64,000 bases of DNA from NCBI RefSeq assembly GCF_010731695.1, contig NZ_AP022586.1, positions 3,596,001-3,660,000 on the forward strand, read 5' to 3'. Below, one piece after another: positions 7,451 to 14,617 of this stretch (its first letter is position 1; every line of letters starts with the position of its first letter). The notes beneath the pieces were generated by a model that was given only the letters and a program-made list of their open reading frames with translations, did not search any database and was not told the DNA's origin. The position numbers and the translations under genes were made by a program. This DNA is from Mycolicibacterium litorale (GTDB lineage Bacteria; Actinomycetota; Actinomycetes; Mycobacteriales; Mycobacteriaceae).

Positions 7451-8686
7451 TCAGACGGCCGCGACGTCTTTGGTCGTTTCCCGGAGTTCGACGGGCACCA
7501 CGGAATTGGTGGACGCGTCCCAGTCGGCGTTGACGTTGCTGTGGTCGACCTTCTGCTGCTGGGCCCGCCACCACATGGCGAACGAGACGCCGACCAGGAT
7601 GAGGAAGATCAGGCCGTCGCCCGCGAGTTGGGTGGTCAAGCCGGCCACGGTGTCGGAGAGCCAGAAGGCGAGCGCGCCGACGAGGCCCGCGGCGGGCAGC
7701 GTCACCAACCAGGCCACCGCCATGCGGCCGGCGACCGCCCAGCGCACCTGCGCGCCCGGCTTGCCGACCCCGCTGCCGAGGATCGACCCCGTCGCGACGT
7801 GCGTGGTGGACAGCGCCATCCCGGCGGCACTGGAGCTGAGGATGATCGCGGCCGAGGACGCCTCGGCGGCCAGGCCCTGCGGGGACTCGATCTCCACCAG
7901 ACCCTTGCCGAGCGTGCGGATGACGCGCCAGCCCCCGAGGTAGGTGCCCAGGCCGATGGCCAGCGCGCAGCTGGCGATGATCCAGAACGGCAGCCCGTCC
8001 TCGGCGACGTTGCCGGTCAGATGACCGGTGGTGATCAGCGCGAGCGCGATGACGCCCATCGTCTTCTGCGCGTCGTTGGTGCCGTGCGACAGCGCGACCA
8101 GCGAGGCCGTGGCGATCTGGCCCCAGCGGAAGCCGGCTTCGCGCCGGTTTCGCATGACCTTGCGGGTGATGCGGTAGACCAGCCAGGTGCCGCAGGCGGC
8201 GACCAGGCCCGCGATGACCGGGGCGGCGATCGCGGGGATCAGCACCTTCTGGGTGACGCCCGACCAGTTGACGCCGGCCAGGCCGATGGCGGCCAGGCCC
8301 GCGCCGATCAACCCGCCGAACAGCGCGTGCGATGAACTCGACGGAATGCCGAACAGCCACGTCAGCAGGTTCCACAGGATGCCGCCGATGAGGCCGGCGA
8401 AGATGATGGTCAGCCCGGTCGACGCGTCGATATTGGGCAGCAGCGAACCGGTCTTACTGTCCTGGATCTTGAGCACCGAGGTGGTGACCGTCAGGGCGAC
8501 CTCGACCGAGAGGAAGGCGCCGACGAGGTTGAGCACCCCGGCCAGCAGCACCGCCGTCTTGGGCTTCAGCGCGCCGGTGGCGATCGACGTGGCCATCGCG
8601 TTTCCGGTGTCGTGGAAACCGTTGGTGAAGTCGAAGGCCAGTGCTGTCGCGATGAGCAGCACCAAGATGATCAACTCGGAACTCAC
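7451..8686 (-). CDS. pitA: Low-affinity inorganic phosphate transporter PitA
   Basis: A 411-residue polytopic permease of the PiT family, importing phosphate (as metal-phosphate) by proton symport. It carries the two family repeats: the N-terminal FDFTNGFHDTGNAMATSIA and the internal ALSHGTNDAQKTMGV. GTG 8686 is the first start in frame. A pair of direct repeats resembling a RegX3 box lies 95-116 bp upstream. In M. tuberculosis the gene points the same way as menE; here it points the opposite way. Confidence 0.92.
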   Translation of the reverse strand: MSSELIILVLLIATALAFDFTNGFHDTGNAMATSIATGALKPKTAVLLAGVLNLVGAFLSVEVALTVTTSVLKIQDSKTGSLLPNIDASTGLTIIFAGLIGGILWNLLTWLFGIPSSSSHALFGGLIGAGLAAIGLAGVNWSGVTQKVLIPAIAAPVIAGLVAACGTWLVYRITRKVMRNRREAGFRWGQIATASLVALSHGTNDAQKTMGVIALALITTGHLTGNVAEDGLPFWIIASCALAIGLGTYLGGWRVIRTLGKGLVEIESPQGLAAEASSAAIILSSSAAGMALSTTHVATGSILGSGVGKPGAQVRWAVAGRMAVAWLVTLPAAGLVGALAFWLSDTVAGLTTQLAGDGLIFLILVGVSFAMWWRAQQQKVDHSNVNADWDASTNSVVPVELRETTKDVAAV

Positions 8687-8780
8687 GAGGCCTCATTCTG
8701 CTGTGCCATGACCCACGTAACCAAAATCAGGCTGCCGCGAATTCCAGCGTGTCCTGGGCTTTTGCCGGGAAATCGGGGGT

Positions 8781-8802
8781 GTTCACCAACTGTTCATCCG
8801 GC
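8781..8802. promoter_or_regulatory. Putative RegX3 (PHO-box-like) site between pitA and DUF3349-menE
   Basis: Two adjacent 11-nt units, GTTCACCAACT (8781-8791) and GTTCATCCGGC (8792-8802). They match the direct-repeat architecture of actinobacterial PHO boxes recognised by PhoP in Streptomyces and RegX3 in mycobacteria. The site could act on pitA, on the divergent DUF3349-menE transcript, or on both. Confidence 0.6.
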
Positions 8803-8813
8803 ATGCAGGCCCC

Positions 8814-8850
8814 GTTGGCCGGACGACGCCGGCCGGCGTCCGGCGCTAAC
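8814..8850. repeat. GC-rich imperfect palindrome
   Basis: The core at 8819-8843 pairs CCGGACG-A-CGCCGG with CCGGCGTCCGG, leaving one bulged base. Weaker pairing extends it to GTTGGC and GCTAAC at the ends. It lies between the RegX3-like box and the DUF3349 start and could be an operator or a leader hairpin. Confidence 0.45.
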
Positions 8851-8882
8851 ATCGACTGCCTGCGGGCACACGGTTTCAGCGG

Positions 8883-9206
8883 GTGCCCGGGAAAGTGACG
8901 CAAGTGCCCAATTTCCTAGCCAGGATCGTCGCGTGGATCACGGCCGGCTACCCCGAGGGCGTGCCGGGGCCGGACCGGGTGCCCCTGCTCGCGCTGCTGC
9001 GCAGGCGGCTGACCGACGACGAGGTGGCGGCCGTGGCGCACACCTTGATGGACCGCGGCGAATTCGACCACGTCGACATCGCGGTGATGATCACCTCGAT
9101 CACCGACGACATGCCCACCCCCGCCGACGTCGAGCGGGTGCGCGCCCGCCTCGCCTCCCGCAGCTGGCCGCTGGACGACCGGCGTGACCCCGAGGAGGAC
9201 GGGTAG
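8883..9206 (+). CDS. DUF3349 protein, copy 2 (Rv0543c-like)
   Basis: A protein of about 107 residues with the family core GYPEGVPGPDRVPLLALLRR, clearly paralogous to copy 1 at 6825-7130. Possible starts are GTG 8883, 8895 and 8904; none has a clear ribosome site, and homology begins at about FLARIVAWI. It directly precedes menE, as Rv0543c does, and is probably in the same transcript. Function is unknown. Confidence 0.78.
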   Translation: MPGKVTQVPNFLARIVAWITAGYPEGVPGPDRVPLLALLRRRLTDDEVAAVAHTLMDRGEFDHVDIAVMITSITDDMPTPADVERVRARLASRSWPLDDRRDPEEDG

Positions 9207-9220
9207 CCGTCCTGCGCGCC

Positions 9221-10342
9221 GTGGCCGTCCCGTCCGGCGCCGCGGCGCTCGAGGTGCTGTCGGTCGTCGAGGACGTGGTCGCCGGCCGCGGTCCGGCGCT
9301 GTTGCCCACCCCGGCCGCCGACGCCGACGAGAGCGCCCGGTTGGGTGACGCGTTGCGGGTGGGGGCACCGATCGCCGACGACGTCGCCTTCGTGGTTCCG
9401 ACCTCGGGCACCACCGGGACGCCGAAGGGCGCGATGCTGACCGCCGCGGCGCTGACCGCCAGCGCGGACGCGACGCACCGGCGGCTGGGTGGCGCCGGGA
9501 GGTGGCTGTTGGCGCTGCCCGCCCACCACATCGCCGGACTGCAGGTGCTGGTGCGCAGTGTGGTGGCCGGTGAACGACCCGTCGCGGTGGCGGCCGGATT
9601 CGGCCCCGACGAACTGGTGTCCGCCGCGGCGGTCATGGGATCGGGACGGCGTTACGTATCGCTGGTGAGTGTGCAGCTGGACAAGGTGCTGCGCTCGCCG
9701 GATGCCACCGCGGCGCTGGCCACGTTCGACGCGGTGCTGATCGGCGGCGGTCCGATACCACCCGGACTTGCCGAAAGAGCCTTGGCAGCAGGGATTTCCG
9801 TGGTCCGTACGTACGGGATGAGTGAGACCGCCGGCGGTTGCGTCTACGACGGAGTCCCGTTGGACGGCGTGCGGGTGCGCCTCGACCGATCGCGGGTCCT
9901 GCTCGGCGGGCCGACGCTGGCGAAGGGCTACCGCAACCCCGTGCAGCCGGATCCGTTCGCCGAGCCCGGCTGGTTCCGCACCGACGACGTCGGCGCATTG
10001 GACGGTGGCGTGCTGCGCGTGCTCGGCCGTGCCGACGATGCGATCAGCACCGGCGGGCTGACGGTCATGCCGCCGCTCGTCGAGGCGGTGCTGTCGCGCC
10101 ACCCGGCGATCGCCGACTGTGCGGTGTTCGGAGTGGCCGACGAACGGCTGGGGCAGCGGGTGGTGGCCGCGATCGTCGTCGCGCCCGGCGCCTCGGCGCC
10201 GACGGTGGCGGAGCTGCGGGCGCATGTCGCGGAAGAACTCGACGCCACCGCGGCCCCGCGGGAGGTGCATGTGGTGGACGAGGTGCCGCGGCGAGGGATC
10301 GGCAAGGTGGACCGCCGCGCGCTGAGCGCGCGATTCGGCTAG
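9221..10342 (+). CDS. menE: o-Succinylbenzoate-CoA ligase
   Basis: A 373-residue short adenylate-forming enzyme that activates o-succinylbenzoate for MenB. The P-loop is VPTSGTTGTPKGAM, the middle motif TYGMSETAGG, then GWFRTDDVG and the C-terminal lysine in RRGIGKVDRR. It is shorter than general acyl-CoA ligases, as is usual for actinobacterial MenE. The start is uncertain within about 10 bp (CTG 9212 is in frame upstream). Confidence 0.92.
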   Translation: MAVPSGAAALEVLSVVEDVVAGRGPALLPTPAADADESARLGDALRVGAPIADDVAFVVPTSGTTGTPKGAMLTAAALTASADATHRRLGGAGRWLLALPAHHIAGLQVLVRSVVAGERPVAVAAGFGPDELVSAAAVMGSGRRYVSLVSVQLDKVLRSPDATAALATFDAVLIGGGPIPPGLAERALAAGISVVRTYGMSETAGGCVYDGVPLDGVRVRLDRSRVLLGGPTLAKGYRNPVQPDPFAEPGWFRTDDVGALDGGVLRVLGRADDAISTGGLTVMPPLVEAVLSRHPAIADCAVFGVADERLGQRVVAAIVVAPGASAPTVAELRAHVAEELDATAAPREVHVVDEVPRRGIGKVDRRALSARFG

Positions 10343-10359
10343 AGCGGCATGATGGCGGT

Positions 10360-10974
10360 ATGCGCCGTGAAGTGATGACCGTCGACGAGCTCCGCGCGAT
10401 CGTCGGCCACCCGAACAGCTACGTCGCGAACAAGGTCAGCCCGAGGCTGTCGGCGGCGCAGCAGGACTGGCTGCGCGCGGCGTCGCTGGGCTTCGTGGCG
10501 ACCACCGACGCCCAGGGCCGGGTCGACGTGTCCCCGAAGGGGGATCCGCCCGGGTTCGTCCACGTCATCGACGACCGGACGATCGCGATCCCGGAACGGC
10601 CGGGCAACAAACGCGTCGACGGCTACCTCAACGTGCTGGAGCGGCCACGCGTCGGCACGGTGTTCGTGATTCCCGGCCGCGGCGACACCCTGCGCATCAA
10701 CGGCAGCGCCCGCGTGCTGGCCGACGCCGACTACTTCGACGCCATGATCGTCGACGGCAAACGTCCGATCCTCGCCCTGGAGATCGATGTCGAGGAGGCG
10801 TTCTTCCACTGCGCAAAGGCTTTTCTGCGCGCCAAGGCGTGGAAGCCCGAATCGTGGAACCCGACCGCGGTGCCGAGCCTGGCCCAGCTCGCCAAGGCGT
10901 TCAAACCGGATCTGACCGACGCCGAGCTCGAGGAGTACTACTCCGAGCAGAACATGCGCAAGCAGCTGTACTGA
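10360..10974 (+). CDS. FMN-binding pyridoxamine-phosphate-oxidase-family protein
   Basis: A 204-residue flavin split-barrel protein. Typical strands are LGFVATTDAQGRVDVSPKGD, the FMN-phosphate-contact IPERPGNKRVDGYLN, and GDTLRINGSARVL. This subgroup resembles general stress proteins that bind FMN or F420; it is unlikely to be the true PdxH. ATG 10360 is used; GTG or ATG at 10375 (MTVDELRAIV) could also serve. It follows menE by 17 bp. Confidence 0.82.
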   Translation: MRREVMTVDELRAIVGHPNSYVANKVSPRLSAAQQDWLRAASLGFVATTDAQGRVDVSPKGDPPGFVHVIDDRTIAIPERPGNKRVDGYLNVLERPRVGTVFVIPGRGDTLRINGSARVLADADYFDAMIVDGKRPILALEIDVEEAFFHCAKAFLRAKAWKPESWNPTAVPSLAQLAKAFKPDLTDAELEEYYSEQNMRKQLY

Positions 10975-10981
10975 TCGGGAG

Positions 10982-11413
10982 TCAGCCGCCGATCTCGAGG
11001 ATCGCGAGCAACCCGAGCACCACGGTGGCCACCGCGAGCACCCCGTGTCCGAGCACCACCGCAACCGGGAACGACCGCTCAGGTGCATCCTGGGGCGCCG
11101 ACGACTGCCCGCCGACCGGCTGAGGCTGGGCTCGATGCACCGGCAGCCAGCGCAGCACCATCACGACACCGAGTGCGGCCACCGGGATCAGCAGGGCCAG
11201 CGCCACCCAGCCGATCGGATGGTTGTCGGAGAAGACGTACACGATCCAGAGCACCAGACCCAGCGCCGCAAGCGCGAAGTGGCCGAACACCACGGCGGGC
11301 GGCAGATGGGTTCTGGTGCGGTCGCGATGGCCGCCGCCGCCCACCCATTTGGCGAGCATGAAGGCGCCGCCACCCGCGGTCAGGATCCACGCGATCAGTG
11401 ACGCGATACCCAT
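10982..11413 (-). CDS. Four-TM membrane protein, partner of the DUF2231 gene
   Basis: A 143-residue protein with four predicted membrane segments: SLIAWILTAGGGAFML, the GHFALAALGLVLWIV region, WVALALLIPVAALGVVMVL, and the C-terminal GHGVLAVATVVLGLLAIL. Two similar VVFGH/VVLGHG elements suggest an internal duplication with one His per half. ATG 11413 has AGGAAG upstream and overlaps the preceding gene by 19 nt, so translation is coupled. Not recognised; a heme- or metal-linked role is conceivable. Confidence 0.72.
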   Translation of the reverse strand: MGIASLIAWILTAGGGAFMLAKWVGGGGHRDRTRTHLPPAVVFGHFALAALGLVLWIVYVFSDNHPIGWVALALLIPVAALGVVMVLRWLPVHRAQPQPVGGQSSAPQDAPERSFPVAVVLGHGVLAVATVVLGLLAILEIGG

Positions 11414-11952
11414 GGTCTTCCTCCCTCTGCTTGTCGCTCCGTTCTCTCGAATCCGGTTGCCTGCGTCGATTCGTCGGCGACGCGCACGCCGAACCGGTAG
11501 GACAGCATTCCGCCCAGATAGCCCGAGACGGCGAGCGCCGCGAAGCTGACCGCCGACAGTGCCAGCGGTCCGATCCCGACCGCGCCCTGCTCGGGTTCCT
11601 CGGCGTACCGCCAGGCGAAGCCGGCGGTGTAGAGCGCGGTGACGGTGAGGTTCAGGGTCATGTGCACCAGGCCGATGCGTCGGGCCCGGGTACCCGAGGG
11701 AATCGCGATCAGATCGAGGAAGCCCACCGTCGCAGCCGCCACAGCACCGAGCACGCCGATCGCGATGAGCCACACGGAACCCCGGGTGAGGAAGGCCGGT
11801 TCGTCGACGAGGTGCGAGGCGACGTCGAAGACCAGGCTGGCCGCCCACGCGCCGATCGGAACCGTCACCAGGATCGGATGGAACGGGTGCCCGTAGGGTC
11901 CTGCCAGCATCGCGCTGACCGGGTGCTTGGCCTGTTCGAGTGGTGTTGTCAC
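11395..11952 (-). CDS. DUF2231 membrane protein
   Basis: A 185-residue, four-TM protein with the DUF2231 signature YGHPFHPILVTVPIGAW (HPxHP) in the first membrane segment. Such clustered histidines suggest a metal or heme site, but no function is established. The start is set at GTG 11952 because GGAGG lies about 5 nt upstream; in-frame GTGs at 11958 and 11964 are alternatives. It is first gene of a two-gene operon divergent from a Cys-rich regulator. Confidence 0.78.
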   Translation of the reverse strand: MTTPLEQAKHPVSAMLAGPYGHPFHPILVTVPIGAWAASLVFDVASHLVDEPAFLTRGSVWLIAIGVLGAVAAATVGFLDLIAIPSGTRARRIGLVHMTLNLTVTALYTAGFAWRYAEEPEQGAVGIGPLALSAVSFAALAVSGYLGGMLSYRFGVRVADESTQATGFERTERQAEGGRPWVSRH

Positions 11953-12045
11953 GACCACCTCCACACCGCTGTGGTTTAGGCAATCGATTTTTCTCTTATT
12001 CCACCCGGGCCGTCAAGAGCACGTTTCGCCCAGCTTCGTTGGCGA

Positions 12046-12051
12046 TATCGT
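12046..12051 (+). promoter_or_regulatory. -10 box of leaderless regulator gene
   Basis: TATCGT, then 6 nt, then GTG 12058. The 105-bp gap to the divergent DUF2231 start also holds an AT-rich stretch at 11976-12000 around AATCGATTTTT, the likely promoter/operator for the other direction. Confidence 0.5.
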
Positions 12052-12057
12052 GATGGC

Positions 12058-12762
12058 GTGGAGCACGACAGCCGAATTCCCCACGCGGGCTCGATCCGCG
12101 CCATCGCGGCGCTGGGCGAGGACATTCGCCGACGGCTGTACGACTTCGCTCGCAACGAGCGGCGCCCGGTGAGCCGCGACGAAGCGGCATCGGCGGTGGG
12201 CATCTCCCGCAAGTTGGCCGCGTTCCACCTGGACAAGCTCGTCGACGTCGGCCTGCTGCACTTCCGCTTCCTGGAGCCCGCGCAGGCCCGTGTCGGCAGG
12301 CCGCCGAAGGTGTACGCACCGGCCGACACCTCGTTCACGGTGAGCATTCCGGCGCGCCGGCCAGAGCTCCTCGCCGACATCCTGGCGCGCGCGGTGCTCG
12401 CCGACGACGAGCCGGCATCGGTGCGCGCGACCGCGGTGGAGGTGGCCCGCCGACGCGGCGTGGCCGCGATGACCCCGCCCCCACGTCCGCGGGGCAGACG
12501 CATCGGCGCGGATCGCGCGCTGCGCCTGACCGAGGAGATGCTCGTCGAATACGGGTTCGAGCCCTACCGCGACCAGCCCCGGTGTATCCGGCTGCGCAAC
12601 TGCCCCTTTCACCCGCTCGCCCGCGATATGCCCGAGCTGGTGTGCCAGCTCAACCACGCCTTCCTGACGGGTGCGCTCGACGCGCTGGGCAGCGATGCCG
12701 TCGAGGCCGTCCTGTCACCCACCGCCGGGGAGTGCTGTGTCGAATTGCGGCCGACACGCTAG
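12058..12762 (+). CDS. Winged-helix regulator with C-terminal Cys cluster (COG2345-like)
   Basis: A 234-residue protein. Residues about 15-85 form a winged helix (AASAVGISRKLAAFHLDKL). The C-terminus carries C176-x5-C182-x13-C196, with CIRLRNCPFHPLA, and a final pair C226-C227 (GECC). This layout is typical of ArsR/SufR-like predicted regulators in which the cysteines bind a metal or an Fe-S cluster. It is transcribed divergently from the DUF2231 operon, which it probably controls. Confidence 0.82.
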   Translation: MEHDSRIPHAGSIRAIAALGEDIRRRLYDFARNERRPVSRDEAASAVGISRKLAAFHLDKLVDVGLLHFRFLEPAQARVGRPPKVYAPADTSFTVSIPARRPELLADILARAVLADDEPASVRATAVEVARRRGVAAMTPPPRPRGRRIGADRALRLTEEMLVEYGFEPYRDQPRCIRLRNCPFHPLARDMPELVCQLNHAFLTGALDALGSDAVEAVLSPTAGECCVELRPTR

Positions 12763-12773
12763 TGCCGAGGCAC

Positions 12774-12779
12774 TACTCT
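12774..12779 (+). promoter_or_regulatory. -10 box of leaderless DUF1330 gene
   Basis: TACTCT, then 6 nt, then ATG 12786. The box begins 11 bp after the regulator stop, so the gene can be transcribed on its own. Confidence 0.5.
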
Positions 12780-12785
12780 GCGGCG

Positions 12786-13088
12786 ATGACCGTCTATGCC
12801 GTCGCCCAGTTGAGATTCACCGACCGCACGGCCTATGACCGCTACCAGGCGGCCTTCATGGAGGTGTTCGCGAGGTATTCCGGCACCCTGCTGGCGGCCG
12901 ACGAAGCACCGCAGACCGTGGAAGGCGAGTGGACCGGCGACAAAGTGGTGCTCATGTCGTTCCCCGACGAGGCGGAGTTTCGACGGTGGGCCAATTCGCC
13001 CGAGTACCAGCGGATCTCGGAGGACCGACGGGCGGGTGCGGACACCGTCGTGCTGCTCGTCCACGGCTTGGGCGCCGCGCGCCGCTGA
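12786..13088 (+). CDS. DUF1330 family protein
   Basis: A 100-residue ferredoxin-like-fold protein with the family pattern: LRFTDRTAYDRYQAAF at the N-terminus, GTLLAADE, then the VVLMSFPDEAEFRRWANSPE strand-helix. DUF1330 proteins belong to the dimeric alpha-beta barrel group; no reaction is assigned. It is convergent with the cyanase operon, with a 22-bp gap. Confidence 0.78.
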   Translation: MTVYAVAQLRFTDRTAYDRYQAAFMEVFARYSGTLLAADEAPQTVEGEWTGDKVVLMSFPDEAEFRRWANSPEYQRISEDRRAGADTVVLLVHGLGAARR

Positions 13089-13110
13089 TCACCCCCGGCT
13101 ACCCCGCACG

Positions 13111-13566
13111 TCAGCCCTCGGCGGCCGTCCAGTCGTACGGCAGGAACTTGCCGTCGAGGGTGACCACCACACGGTCGCCCGCCGCATGCGGTTTGCGCTG
13201 TATGTCGATGCTGAAGTTGATCGCGCTCATGATGCCGTCGCCGAACTCCTCGTGGATGAATTCCTTGATGGCGCCGCCGTACACCTGGAGCACCTCGTAG
13301 AAGCGGTAGATGGTCGGGTCGGTCGGCACCGCGGTGGGCAGCCCGCCGCGCATCGGGACCGCGGCGAGCACCGGAATCGCGGATTCGTCGAGACCGAGCA
13401 TGTCGACGACGACTGCGCCGCAGTCCACCGGCACCGGATGCTGTCCGAGCAGCGCGGCGATGGTCCACATGACCGGTTTGTCGATGGCGTCGGCGAGCTG
13501 GTGCCACGTCAGCCCTTTCGCCAAACGGGCGGCGACGATGTCGGCGGTGATCTGCTCCCGCGTCAC
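13111..13566 (-). CDS. cynS: Cyanase (cyanate hydratase)
   Basis: A 151-residue enzyme that converts cyanate and bicarbonate to ammonia and CO2. An N-terminal helix-turn-helix-like domain is followed by the catalytic dimerisation domain. The catalytic triad is visible as Arg88 and Glu91 in IYRFYEV and Ser114 in GIMSAIN, matching E. coli Arg96/Glu99/Ser122 in spacing. GTG 13566 overlaps the TGA of the upstream transporter gene as GTGA. The supply of nitrogen from cyanate, or detoxification, is the expected role. Confidence 0.93.
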   Translation of the reverse strand: MTREQITADIVAARLAKGLTWHQLADAIDKPVMWTIAALLGQHPVPVDCGAVVVDMLGLDESAIPVLAAVPMRGGLPTAVPTDPTIYRFYEVLQVYGGAIKEFIHEEFGDGIMSAINFSIDIQRKPHAAGDRVVVTLDGKFLPYDWTAAEG

Positions 13567-14417
13567 GCGCGCGCCTCCAGCGGGAGCGTGAACTGCTCGG
13601 GTTCGACGGGCCGGTTCCACTCCGTGCCGGTGCGGGCGTGCGTCGCGTACAGCGTCAACCCGACGAAGGCCAGCCCTCCGACGAGATTGCCGAGCACCGT
13701 GGGGATCTCGTTCCAGACCAGGTAGTCCATCACCGAGAAGTCACCGCCGAGCATCAGACCGGACGGGAACAGGAACATGTTGACCACCGAGTGTTCGAAA
13801 CCCATGTAGAAGAACAGCATGATCGGCATCCACATCCCGATCACCTTGCCCGACACCGACGTCGACATCATCGCCGCCACCACACCGGTGGACACCATCC
13901 AGTTGCAGAGCACACCGCGGATGAACAGCGTCAGCATGCCGGCGGCGCCGTGCTCGGCGTACCCGACCGTGCGGCTGTGGCCGATCTCGCCGAGCTTGAG
14001 GCCGACCTCGCTGGGATCGACCGAGAATCCGTAGGTGAAGATCACCGCCATCATCAGCGCGACGGTGAGCGCGCCGGCGAAGTTGCCGACGAACACCAGC
14101 CCCCAGTTGCGCAGCATCGACCGCACCGTCACGCCACGGCGCTTGTCGAGCAGCGCGAGCGGCACCAGCGTGAAAACCCCGGTGAGCAAGTCGAATCCGA
14201 GCAGGTACAGCAGGCAGAACCCGACGGGAAACAGCAGAGCGCCGACGAGCGCGTTTCCGGTCTGCACGGTGACGGTCACCGCGAAGGCCGCGGCGAGCGC
14301 GAGGATCGCCCCGGCCATGTAGGCGCGGATCACCGTGTCGCGGGTGGACATGAACGCCTTGGTCTCCCCGGCGTCGATCATCTTCGTGACGAACTGTGCT
14401 GGATTCACATAGGACAT
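13563..14417 (-). CDS. Formate/nitrite-transporter (FNT) family channel coupled to cyanase
   Basis: A 284-residue protein with six predicted membrane helices, typical of pentameric FNT channels for small monovalent anions. Family features are the AGAILALAAAFAVTV first helix, LCNWMVSTGV and the FEHSVVNMF segment with the central histidine. ATG 14417 follows AAAGGAG, a strong ribosome site. The 4-bp overlap with cynS suggests that the physiological ion is cyanate, nitrite or bicarbonate rather than formate; this is inference from context. Confidence 0.88.
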   Translation of the reverse strand: MSYVNPAQFVTKMIDAGETKAFMSTRDTVIRAYMAGAILALAAAFAVTVTVQTGNALVGALLFPVGFCLLYLLGFDLLTGVFTLVPLALLDKRRGVTVRSMLRNWGLVFVGNFAGALTVALMMAVIFTYGFSVDPSEVGLKLGEIGHSRTVGYAEHGAAGMLTLFIRGVLCNWMVSTGVVAAMMSTSVSGKVIGMWMPIMLFFYMGFEHSVVNMFLFPSGLMLGGDFSVMDYLVWNEIPTVLGNLVGGLAFVGLTLYATHARTGTEWNRPVEPEQFTLPLEARA

Positions 14418-14492
14418 GGGTCGTCGCTCCTTTTCGAATGGCGAGGGGCAGCGGCGGACGACGGCACTGGACATCCAGCTTGACGACCGCAT

Positions 14493-14508
14493 GTGTCCGG
14501 CACGTAAC
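14493..14508 (-). promoter_or_regulatory. Candidate GlnR box upstream of FNT-cynS
   Basis: On the minus strand the site reads GTTAC-N6-GACAC, fitting the mycobacterial GlnR pattern GNTNAC-N6-GNNAC (AC-N9-AC). It lies 76-91 bp before the FNT start codon, a usual distance for activation. GlnR induces nitrogen-scavenging genes under nitrogen limitation, which suits cyanase. Confidence 0.5.
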
Positions 14509-14604
14509 GCGGCTTTGTCAACGCGTCACGGTTTCTTCACCGACCCTGGTGACCGGCTGTGAACTGCCGAACCGGTGATCACACGAGCGCCGCCGCGCGG
14601 CCCC

Positions 14605-14610
14605 TAGGCT
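14605..14610 (+). promoter_or_regulatory. -10 box of leaderless Rv0541c-like gene
   Basis: TAGGCT, then 7 nt, then GTG 14618. The rest of the 200-bp gap to the FNT gene (14418-14617) holds the GlnR-like box and nothing else recognised. Confidence 0.5.
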
Positions 14611-14617
14611 GGTCCGG

